Shown here piece by piece: positions 50,126 to 62,183 of a DNA stretch of 64,000 nucleotides. Source of the stretch: Silurus meridionalis (Eukaryota > Chordata > Actinopteri > Siluriformes > Siluridae); assembly GCF_014805685.1 (NCBI RefSeq), contig NC_060904.1, forward strand, positions 13,271,811 to 13,335,810, given 5' to 3'. The position numbers and the translations under genes are program-made. Position 1 is the first letter of the stretch. Each line of letters begins with the position of its first letter. The notes beneath the pieces were generated by a model that worked only from the letters and a program-made list of their open reading frames with translations, searched no databases and was not told the origin of the DNA.

Positions 50126-53100
50126 TCACACACAAGCTAAGTCCTAATCACATTCTCCATCCTGCTGGTCACACACACCTGGACTCAATCGCCCTTCACA
50201 CCCTATAGGCTGTAAGCACACTCCAAACTTGCAGACAGCACAAAGTATTGCACAGTGTATTGCACAGTATTCTCCTGACATGCCAAGCCTTGTTATTGTG
50301 ATTGTACATATGGTTTTTCATTCTCATATTGTTAACTGTTTGCACTTCGCCGGAGTTTTGCCTGTTTTTGCCTTTTGTTTTGGGGAAAGCTTCCTAGGTA
50401 AAAATACAGCATTTGCCAAATTGTATACTTTAACATTTTTTTTTTCTTGGGCTGTATTTCTATATAAAAATCAGATTTTTTCAAATTAAAATATTTTCAA
50501 ATTCACCTCTTCACACTTTTGATAGCAAGGTTGGTATCAAGGTGTTTGTCAGAGAAGATTGTGATTGTGAGAAGTGGCGTTTACTAAGCAATACTAATTA
50601 GTTTTTTCCTGACAAGCTAAAAATTTTATCGGTCAGAATACGTTCTGTCACGTTCTGTTTGCTAAATATTTATCACGTAATGAGTGGGAAACCTAATGAG
50701 ATGATAAACAAACTAGACAAGACCAGACCCTGATTATATGTGTGTCCACATTAAATATGTGTGAACATCAAAACATCTTTAGGAAGCAAATAATCCTGAA
50801 ATGTCCCCAAAACAGTTAAAACTGTGAGTAAATATTGATGAAATGCATTGTACGAGGTGGTATCAAGTTTCGAGACTAACTGGTGCTATTCTGACCGAAA
50901 TCTGCGATTTCATCATGGACAGCAAGTTAGAACAAAGACCACACATTAAATTCTGCATGAAACTGGCAAATCCCCAATTTGCCCAGTTTCATGCAGAATT
51001 TGTCCAGAATTTGCCCAGTTTCATGCGAATGTGCTGTGCACATACGGCAATGTTGTGATGAGTGATTTGAGGTGTTATGAGTGGAGGAACGTCAGTGGAA
51101 GACGACAAGAGATCAGGAGACCTCCAATAAGCTCAACCTGCGAAATTGTCGAAACCATTCGGCAACTTGTGCATGATGATTGTTGGAGAACAAGCCACAT
51201 GATCTCAATTCCGCACCCACCCTATTCACCAGATTTGACTCCTGCGGACTTCGCCCTCTCGCTGAAGATGAAGATCCAGCTCAATAATCGCTTTTTTGAC
51301 ACCATTGCAGAGATCCAGCGCAAATCACAAAAGGTGCTTGAAACTCTTCAAAAGGAAGACTTTCAGGAGATATTTCAGAAGTGGCAGGAATGCTGGAAGT
51401 GCTGTATTGATGTGCAAGGGGACTATTTTGAAGGTGATAGTGTGTTAACATAAAACTTTTTGATACCACCTCATATAATCTCACCTAGATTCTTTAGACT
51501 GTATCTAAAGCTTGTTGTCATTTTAAAGCCTGTCCAATGCTGGTGCAATGAATCTTATTCACAATATTTGCATACGGAAAATCTTTTCAATGCACTTTCA
51601 CCCCTTTATAGTATACACTTTGTACAAAAGTGTAATGATTTATGATCCTACTACACAACAGGGTGGGTTTCTTCTTGACTCAGGTTTCTCTCAAGGTTTC
51701 TTCATTATGTTTTTTTCTAGCCACTGTTGTATTTGGCTTCCTTGTTCGAAATCTTAGGATTTTTGTAAAGCTGCTTTTTGACAATGTAAATATTTAAAAG
51801 TGCTGTACAGTTATAACTGGATTGAAAATAGTACGAGAACTTGACAAAGAAGTGAAGCAATTACACTTAAAATAATTGTGAGGAAAGGGTTCAACTTAGC
51901 CAAGGGCCTTTTGCTGATTCTTCTACACAGAGGGTTTTGACCTTAATATTTGAGTCTGATATGCCACAGTGTAGTCTCACAGTCAGTACATGAACACAAC
52001 ACACTTCAGAGCCCATCTGATAGACATAACATTGAAATTATGTAGCCAGATTGGATGTCAGATTGGATTTGGTTAAATAAATCCATTACCCTCTCTGTTG
52101 TGCAGCACTATAGACTGAAGCAAAAGAAAGCTCTCTCTCTTTGTAAGTGTGTAAGGTATGTGTAGCACTGGTGAGCGTCAGTACTCGGAGGTGTGTTTTC
52201 TATCACAACACCTAAAGCTTGTCAAATGGGTTGGTTTTTAGACGGGCACTTCTCCAGGACGACCCAAATGTAAATTCCTGATTGCGGAGCCTCTTCGAGA
52301 TTTTGGAATCAGACAAGAATCGGAGCACTCTCCCACCACTTATTAGGGTTTCTCTGGAAGTGTGCTAGAACATTCCTGCCTGTAAGCCGCAGATTTTGGA
52401 TGACTCCTAGAGGCCCTCCAGGAGCAATCTGTAGACCACTACATATTAACCAGCACTGGAAAAAACAACATTCCAGTGATAAATCTCAATCAGAATTATA
52501 TTTTTTTCCACCAGATAACTGAGTAATTGATCAAACAAAAGCCTAATAGTTGGATTTGAGTTTTACAAATGTTGGTCTCATTAGTTCAGAGATATTTCCA
52601 CATGACAGAGAAAAGCATGAACGTTTTAAATTAGGTTTAATTGCAAATGCAAGCTCTGATTGATAGTCCAGGATCCCCGTAATGCGGTTTGTAGATGATC
52701 ATAAATCAGGATCTGATGATGTTTAATAAGTGGTCGAGTTATTTGATAGTAATTTTTATAAAATGTGTGGAGAGACTGACCTACAGTAATAGCTAAAACA
52801 GCTGTCACTAGAAGAAAAAAGATCTGCCAGTGACAGCAAACTGTTTTAATCAGGTGTGTGTTTATCATTGCTAAATATACTCTATGCTCTTATCTGTGTA
52901 CTTTCATATAGATTGAAATTGAAACAATGTATTGTTTCATTGTAAGGTCAGAGTATAAGAATTTGCCACTGGTTTTAAACAAAGACTTTTTAGAACATTA
53001 AAAAAAAAACATTAAGATGTATTGCATTATAAGATGTACAAGCCTATCAGATTGCAGTATGCAAATCTGTTCTGCTGTTTTAATATGAACAGTGGATACA

Positions 53101-54829
53101 GGGTGGGTTGTATGTAGGATGTTGGGTACAGCTTTTCTATGAATGTTCAGAGCTGTGACAGGTACAGTTCAACAACAACACGTGAAATTAGATATTCTCA
53201 TATCGCTAATGCCCCAAGTTAAAATGATTCGCTCGAATAATTCCTCTGAGCAAACATACAGTATGGCTCAAATGGTATGTCTTTTTTAAATTCCATTCTT
53301 TTAAGGTTAATTCCTACCTGCAGTTAGTGCCTACATTCTGCCTAACTAGGAAAACATGGAGGAAATAAAAACTTAACATGTCATAAATAACTGTGTAACT
53401 AATTAGAAGAAGATAGAAACCTATATAGGAATATGATGATGCTTCTGGTGAGTGTACATCGCTAGTACAGCTAGCTTGCACTGCTAATCTGCTAACAAAG
53501 CTAAAATGTAGCCTAGCACATAATAAAAGTATAATAGAAATACAATAAAAAAGAAGTAAATTGTTTACTGTGGTAAATTGTTCTGGTAAACATTACATTA
53601 CATCGTTAGTGAGATTTGTTTTATAATTTCTACAAAATAACAGACACTTTTCTACAAAATATTCATTAACATTTCTAGGTTCCACTATTGGTAGCAAAGT
53701 TGGTATCAAGATTGTGATTGTGTGAAGATTGTGAGTAGATACATTTTGGCCTCTACTAAGCCATTCTAGTGCTCGTTTTTTTCCAGCAAGCTGAACATTT
53801 TATTAGTCAGAATAGCAAAGTCACAGGAAGCAGATAACTGTACAGATTATACCTTTTTTTAAACAAAAGACACCAAAACACCAAGCAAAGACAATACATG
53901 AACACCATAACCTGAGTGAGAGGCTAGAGACTAAGGAAAACCAACAACCAACATGGAAGACAAATGTGAGACAGAAAGTGCTATGAAAAGTGAGACTTAT
54001 TTATACAAGGTCCAATTACAGACCATTGATTCAGGTGTGAGTAATCAGAGACACATGAATAAGTTATCTGGGGGTATGGGATTTTAAAATGTGACTTATT
54101 TTATTCTTTTATTGTCTTGTTAAACAAACTTCACATTTCGAGATAGGAAGGAGAAATGGGGGAAAAGTGCCACAGCATTACCCCAGCTGAATCACGAATT
54201 CAGGTTACAGTCTTGGCGGAGTTTCATATGTTCTCATAGCATGCGTTCACAGTACAGGTTTCCTCCTGGTTCTTGTGTTTCCTCCCTGATCTCACAAGCA
54301 AGCTCGTATGTCGATTAGCAGCACGTTGGCCTAGAAAAGACAGGTGTCCTGTCAAGGCGTATTCCTGCCTGGACTCCAGTGAGTCCCAGGGTAGGCCTGG
54401 GATCTGTCAGTACCTGACCTGGAATATGTGAAATAGAAATATATCATGTAGCTTTGTGTGTATTATTTTCGATAAAAAATTTCTGAAGACTTGTTGATTG
54501 TCTTTAATTTTCATTGTGTCTTGAACGGAAACCGTAAAGTATTTTTAGTTCGTTGGTCGTGTGTGTGTGTGTGTGTTGATCCGAGTAAAATGTGAGACGT
54601 CTGTGCGATGGCGACTGCTGGAGAGCTTCAAATCACTCCCAGCTGCGGCATGCTTTGAAGCTGACACACTGTCCCCTCTTTTTCTCAGACAAACACAAGC
54701 ACACACATGCACACACGTGTACATTTTGTCCATTCTATAAAAAAATCTTTCTTATGCTTTGTCTCTTTGTCTTTGCAGATCTAATTGTTGGTGCTTTTGG
54801 AGCTGACAAAGTGGCAGTGTACAGGTATG

Positions 54830-54920
<91 letters not shown>

Positions 54921-55035
54921 ATACACACATTTGTAATCCTAGTTGACCAAGGAGAGTTGATGTTGCGCAGTAACATGCCTTCAGCTGCATACACACATTC
55001 CAGTACTCTCTCTTACTCTCTCTCTCTCACTCGTG

Positions 55036-55098
<63 letters not shown>

Positions 55099-55219
55099 TC
55101 ATTACACAAACACTTCCACATGTTCCTCTCATCAGTGTGAGTGGCTCAGCCGGCTGGAAAGAACAGTTTAGAGATCAGCGCTTCACTGTTGACCTCTGTG
55201 TGTGTGAGAGAGAGACAGA

Positions 55220-55305
<86 letters not shown>

Positions 55306-55534
55306 TTGTGTCAGTGTCAGTGACAGTGTCAGTGTCAGTGTGTTTAATGATGCAGCACTACCACATATGTAACCAAGACCTTTTTCCTACCAAGAAAACA
55401 TGTAGTGGTGATAGTTGAATAAAGCCTTTGAATCCTGTGGCTTCTTTCTTTTAGATTTTTGTTTCCTTAAGAAATGGCAGAGTCCTTCCTGCCACAAAGT
55501 CACATACGAAGACAATAACATGTCCCAGAAACCA

Positions 55535-55601
<67 letters not shown>

Positions 55602-56462
55602 CGGGTCTTGTGTGTTTATACACGAGTAAGTGTTAAAATGATTAGCAGGCCTGGATTTCAGGTAGTTTGTGTAAGCTGATTCTAGCAACCCAAGAGAGAA
55701 AGATGGAAAGCAAGAAGCATTACATTTCCTAGGCAACCCAGAGTATTTGATCTACATGAATAATTTTTTAAACATTTATATCATGTTATATGCTCTTTTA
55801 CGATTTTTGTTGCTAATGGCAAAAATGCTAAATTGGGTGACGATAACCACAAACAGAGCATAGTGTTACATTTTCTGAAATGGATTTTATTTTATAGTCT
55901 CTAAAGTTCTCTAAACATCCAATATGCAGCAAGTGGAAACACCAAGTTGATGAGAGAGATTAAAATAAAGGGCTAGACAGTGGTGTGAGTGGTTTGACAG
56001 GAAGGCTATAGTAAATCAAATAGCACCCCTTTTAAACCATGTTGGGCAGAAAAGCATCTAATATGTATTGTATCTATTTTGAGCATGGTTTCTGTTCATT
56101 CAGATTTTGGATTTGATTGTGATTTGATTGTGATTTGATTGCGAGGTATGTACGAGGTGCTCGTGAAAATCTCAGGAACACCTGATTTCTGTCAAATTGA
56201 CGTAATTGTATGACTATGTGTGGAAAAACATCTTTAAGCAGTTTTGTTTGGGTTTATTTTTGTTTGGTTGTGAATGTCTTTAGAGCAAGGCCTGTGGTTT
56301 CAGTGGACGCTCAGCTCATCCTGACTCCCAAAATCCTCAACCCGGAGAACAAGACGTGCCCCATGCCCAACTCTAAAATCATGGTTCCCTGGTAAGTCTC
56401 TCAGTATGATCAGCTCGCCGTTTGGTTTAATTTAATTAAGAAACAGTTGTGTAGTAAATAGA

Positions 56463-56511
<49 letters not shown>

Positions 56512-57214
56512 ACGCTCACCTTTTTTTCTGGGATATACACTGGAAAATGTTTTAGGTATGCACTTATTCTACAGCTGTTCTGGTTGAGGGGGGCACTGAT
56601 TGTGTAAGAAAACTGAACACACTGATTTGCTTTACATTCTGAGACACACACACTCATGAAACAGCACAAACACACATTTATATTCAGCCTTGTGTTTTTC
56701 TTCTTTGTAAGCCGCTGAGGATCTGTTTGATGCTTGGGGTGTGGGTGTGTTAGGTTTGGCACCCACACATGCATGAATACACACACATACACACACTCTC
56801 TTAGGGTTTGAAGCAGTAGAAGGTTTGGGAAAACAGGCAACTAAGGTGTGGAATACTGTAATAACAAGAGAGTAGCCTATTAAAATAAAAGTGCAGACTG
56901 TTTAGAGAGAGGACCATATGAACTGCAGCCATGTTGGTTTTTTCATGCAGGTGGACGTGGCCTATTTTGTGTTAAGTGATGTACAGTGATAACCAAACGC
57001 ATTAGCAAACCTGTTTTGTACACACCTTTTCCTTCAGCAAGAAAACAACGTCTGATTACTTATTTTGTATAGTTTTTTGGTTGATCTGTTTTGGGGGATG
57101 AAAAAAGAGACACCAGACCAGTAAAATCCAGAGCTCCAAAGTTCCTGTTTCCTCTCATGTTTATGGTTTTGTTTCATCTTCTTCTGTGGAATCAAACCCT
57201 GCTGTTTGTGTGCA

Positions 57215-57286
<72 letters not shown>

Positions 57287-57419
57287 GAGTTCAGGATTTC
57301 ATGCATAAGCACTGATAGTGCAGTAATAGTCCAGCCTTTGCCTACGGCATTTGAGCTAGTACTGTATGGCCTGGACTGCTTGGAACACCAGACATTACTT
57401 CACTTACACATACATACAC

Positions 57420-57469
<50 letters not shown>

Positions 57470-57723
57470 ATGCTATTAAGTCGGTACTGAGTTGTACACA
57501 GTAATTGATGCTGGCAGATAGACTGCAAGTGAGGAAGAGTTTCTAAAGGGTCAACGCACAGGTCAGGGGTTGTCCCCCGAGCACTTGTGTGTGTATGTGT
57601 GTGTGTGTGTTGTGTGCGGTAATTACCCTCCTCATGAGGTAGCGTTCTTAATGAGGCTGACAGAGAAACATTAAGTTATTCAGCAAGGGTTCTTTCCTTT
57701 GCTTAACAAATGTAAGCTGCCCC

Positions 57724-57775
<52 letters not shown>

Positions 57776-60700
57776 GTGTCACACATGCAACAGTGCCAGA
57801 AAGGTCATGGCAGGGTCACCATGGTTTTTGTCTTTTCTATGTCCATAGAGATTGAAATACAGCCTTGTGAGTATATCATATTCATATTTATACATGGAGC
57901 AAAACACAAGGTGGTCATGAGTAATTAAAACTTACGCGCTCAGTACGAAAGGTGTATGTTCGTGTCAGTGAACTATTTTAGAATCGCACGCATTCAACAC
58001 GCTAGAATGGAATTAGGCATTTTTAAGTGAAATTGCAGGCTTGCATATCATGATCAATTTCTTAAAATAAACACTCACCCAGGTGTGTGTGTGTTTGTGT
58101 CTGTGGTTGCCACACACCCTAGAACGTCCTGTACGAGCTAAAAAACTATTACAGATTACGTTAAATAGCTCAGTTATTACGACCCTCAATTCTTGCAATG
58201 CTGGAACACGGGTTGATTCAGACAGAAACACTGTTCAGGAACAAAGGCACACATTTTAGAGATTTGAGAGCGATAAAGACAAATTGTCTGGAAACATTTC
58301 TTACAAACATTTTTAAACAATTGATTTTAACAGTTTTCTTTAATATTTGTTATCAAATATGTGAACATTTACATCGTTGATTCCGTGTTACTTTTTGTTA
58401 CTCTCACGCGACTAGCAATTACATCTAAAAGGAACCAATGCAGCGTATTTAGATTTTCTTATCTTGGAATTAGTTTGTGTATGAGATCACGATAATATCT
58501 CAATGATTTTTCTAGCAATGTTGTTGCTTTTTGTTGTTGTTGTTTTGCTTTTTTACCTCAGTTCACTCATTTAGTATTATATTTCTGCGTTTCTTTTTAC
58601 CTCAGATCACTCAGTTTTTATTCTTTAATTACCTTTGATTACTTGCTTAGTTCTACAAATGTATTCCTTTGTATTACTCAGTTAGAGACTTTTTTATTAT
58701 TATTATTATTTTTTTTACCTCTTGGTTAATGCCACAGTCTACTTTACCTCAGAAAACCCAGTTAAAAGTTAGTCAAATAATGGCTTTGGTGTTTATTACC
58801 TCAGACTTCTTAATTATTTCAAATTGCAGCATCATTGAATTGTTTTTCTACAGGAAAAACATATAGTCATTACAAAAAATGTAAGAAAACAAGAGTCATA
58901 TGCCTTAAGCACTAAGCTATCACCTCCCCATTTTTACATTCCTCTAAATTAATTGTGTGGCTCAGGGGACAGAGAGACTTCCAAATTAATATTACAAAGG
59001 AATGAAGGTACAGGCTGCAAAACAAAATTGCATGGAAAAACAAACAGTTTCAGAGCATTCTTAGAAAGTGATATGGTGGATGACAACACCATGTGATAGA
59101 TAATTATTTTTCACAACTAAATTTCATTATGCTGAAGCCAATATTACTACTGTACATGAATGAATTGAAATCCTGCATCTAAACCACATTATTTAGCCTG
59201 TGTTCATACAATAGATCATTGCAGTGATGTAAAATGGCATTGACTAACAATGAATAGTTCAACCTTTAAGTATTATTGATTTCTGAACACGTATTCACTC
59301 ACAGGAGTATCACCATGAATCCATGGCAGGAAGAGGAAGTGATTAAAGAAATTGAAATAGGCTGAAAATGTGGTGACGTTTACATCGGGGCAGCTATTAA
59401 AATGCTATTAGGAACTAACAAAGAGTTGTATTCAAAGCTTGCAATTTTGTACAATCAATATTAATGTGAGGGAAAGTTATGTGCATTTAGAATTGGTTTA
59501 CAAACCTGCTGAGGGTTTTCTACAAAGTCCTTACTGACTATAAAGTCCAGTTTTCAGTAATATTCAGACCAGTGCCTTGAATTACAAGTAATTAAATTAA
59601 ACCCTGAAACTCTAAACTGAGGGATAGAAAATGACACCTGATCCAGCACATCCTATTGTTTGGCAATTATATAATGCTAATGGAGCCAATGGAGAAGCAA
59701 TTGTCAAAATGAAGGAATTCACATTTATTGAATAAATACATGATCTTTGTCTCCTTATGGTATTTTTCAGCCTGAGAGTCGACATCTGCGCAAAAGTGTC
59801 TGGTATTGGAATCCCAGATAGTGTTGGTGAGTTACGTCATCAACCATTATTGGTTAAATCACTTACATTACTATATTTTTTACCACAATACTACAGTAAA
59901 TTTCTGTGGAAGAGTATGGACAGATTATCATTTTAATTTTGTTTTATTTCTATTTCTGCATGTTTTTTGCTGCATTTGTATATTGTATCTTTACAACATT
60001 ACTTTAAAATATAGTATAATATACTGGACATTATAATACAAAATATTACTAATTTTGTATTCAGCAGAATAAGAATTATAATTTTTTTCCAAGGATACAA
60101 TGAACCAGCACAGCTTGGTCACTAATCTGAAATATGACATACCATGCCTTGCAATTTGCATATTCAATGACAACAATTAAATTTGTATTTAATTGTGTTA
60201 ATTAATTTTTTATTAATGATCCCATATTAATGGACCCATATACCTGTATCTATGCTTGCTATTATATAATAAGATATTTAAGATCACAGCTTTCTAATTC
60301 TGCATTTCTTTTATTATATGTAATTTATATATTAATAAACTGTTGATTTATGGAAACAATGTACAAAGGTGTTAAGAACACTCCAATCACGTCCAATTTC
60401 TCTCAGCCCTGAACATGGAGCTGCAGCTGGACACTATGAAGCAACGAGGTGCTGTGAAGCGGGTTATGTTCCTCGAATCAAATCAGCACTATCGCTCGCT
60501 GAAGATACTCCTGGGTCGGCGAGATCGCCACCGGTGCCTCAATCACACTATCTACTTGCGGGTAAGCTAAAGTTTTATCATTCCATCTTAGCTTACTACT
60601 ATTCTCCTCTATAATCTACCCTCAAAATTATATATAAGTGCAACAGATGTTGCTTGCTGCCCAAACTGGGATGGTTTTATTGGTCGTCTTAGTTATTTTT

Positions 60701-61878
60701 AATTCATTCTTATTCATTTTTTATAGTCATAATAATTCAAGACCCTTTAAGATCTTTAAGATACCACATACAAGACATCCTATACATCTGTCTGCCTCCA
60801 AAGTTTGTGGTAACAATTTGCAAAAGAAACACATATGGCCGGAAAAGTCAGGTGTCCCAATACTTTTTGTCCATATAGTGTATGTCTTTAATACAGTTTC
60901 TTTATTTTTGTGGCTGCTTTTCATAGTCACTTTAATAACAAAGTAGCTTACTGTGTATATTTATAACTAAGAATTAGGAATCGAATGGTATATTTTTATA
61001 TTCAGAATATTCATTTTCTATTTTTATTTCTTCTGACAAAGAAAGTATTTATTCAATGAGATCCTAATTATGGTAACACATTATCATAACTAAACATTCA
61101 TTTCCTTTTAAGTTATTAGTGTATTAAGTGTTTTTCCGTCCAACTGTACCACTTCGTAATGGCTTTTAAATTGCAATAAGTGCTTTGCCAAGCTTATTTA
61201 TTAGACAGTTCTTCATGGGTTAGAATAAATTGAGTCTCTTGTCGTACGGACATCTGGCACTGAGTTGCCAGTTGATTAATGGCCATTGTTTAGCAACAAT
61301 AAGCATAAAATCAGTGTTTTAGTATGTATAAAGTGGCAGCGTGTTCTACGTTAAATAATAAAATGCATTATTTTCTTCATCATTATTTTCGTTCATAATA
61401 ATTAATGATAAAATAAAAACCACATGTATTACTGTCATGCAAAGCCCTGTGCCATGTACTGAAACTTTTTTAGAGTTCCTTTAAAATGCCCACGAGTTCA
61501 AATTAGCCTGAAATATTTTAATAGGTGTTTATTTGTAAGGAACAAACTAAAAACTTTATAACTTTACTTTTTATTTTTTATTATAATTTTTTTTATAAAC
61601 AAGTCATCATTTCCATGACTCAAGCCATGGGAAAGGGTTTTATGGACCAAACAAAGCAGCTTGTGTTATATATTTCTAACTTTGATCCATCATTCCTTAT
61701 GCTGAAACTGGGAACACGTTCTTATTACCAATGATGGTAAACTTTAGCAAGTTAAAGAGAAAACATTTTGAACTTTCTCCTCTGCTGATATGGACTCTGG
61801 GAAAGTAGACTTATAGCCAATTCAGACAAAAATCACACACTTATCAAATACAATACTGAGATGCTTGTTCAGGTTGTT

Positions 61879-61943
<65 letters not shown>

Positions 61944-62084
61944 GAGGAAGTGACTAATGATTAATCCCAGAACTGAGCCTTCTGTTAATCTGATAAAACC
62001 ATCTCTCATTACTGAATCGCTATCAGACTGCAATAGAACATTTCCCTATGGATTAGAATATACCCCCCACCCCACCCCACCCCT

Positions 62085-62183
<99 letters not shown>

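Larger units (their letters stand above)
42868..54778 (+). other. itga8 intron 13 (11.9 kb)
   Basis: The largest intron in the window. It contains (GA)n, (GT)n and (CA)n tracts, three SINE fragments, a 46-51-bp-arm hairpin, a mariner deletion derivative and two dispersed repeat pairs, all listed separately. CpG-bearing single-copy sequence at about 45380-45580 may be regulatory. Segments 44000-45100, 46400-48400 and 51850-53680 show nothing I can name. Confidence 0.8.
54825..56283 (+). other. itga8 intron 14
   Basis: 1,459 bp, roughly a fifth of it simple repeat: (CA)n at 54832-54919, 55039-55096 and 55539-55598, (AT)n at 55225-55299, and a short GTCAGT repeat at 55308-55341. No other element seen. 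Confidence 0.85.
56392..59770 (+). other. itga8 intron 15
   Basis: 3.4 kb with four long CA/TG tracts (56467-56510, 57217-57284, 57423-57468, 57724-57773), a shorter TG tract at about 57590-57610 and a degenerate TTTACCTCAG-type array at 58545-58850. The remaining sequence, 58860-59760, is AT-rich with nothing recognised. Confidence 0.82.

Noticed and set aside
54735..55736. Several long open frames made of His-Thr or Val-Cys repeats (also at 15561-15855, 30080-30547, 45095-45349, 57034-57490, 61957-62178)
   Set aside because: They are translations of (CA)n/(TG)n tracts.
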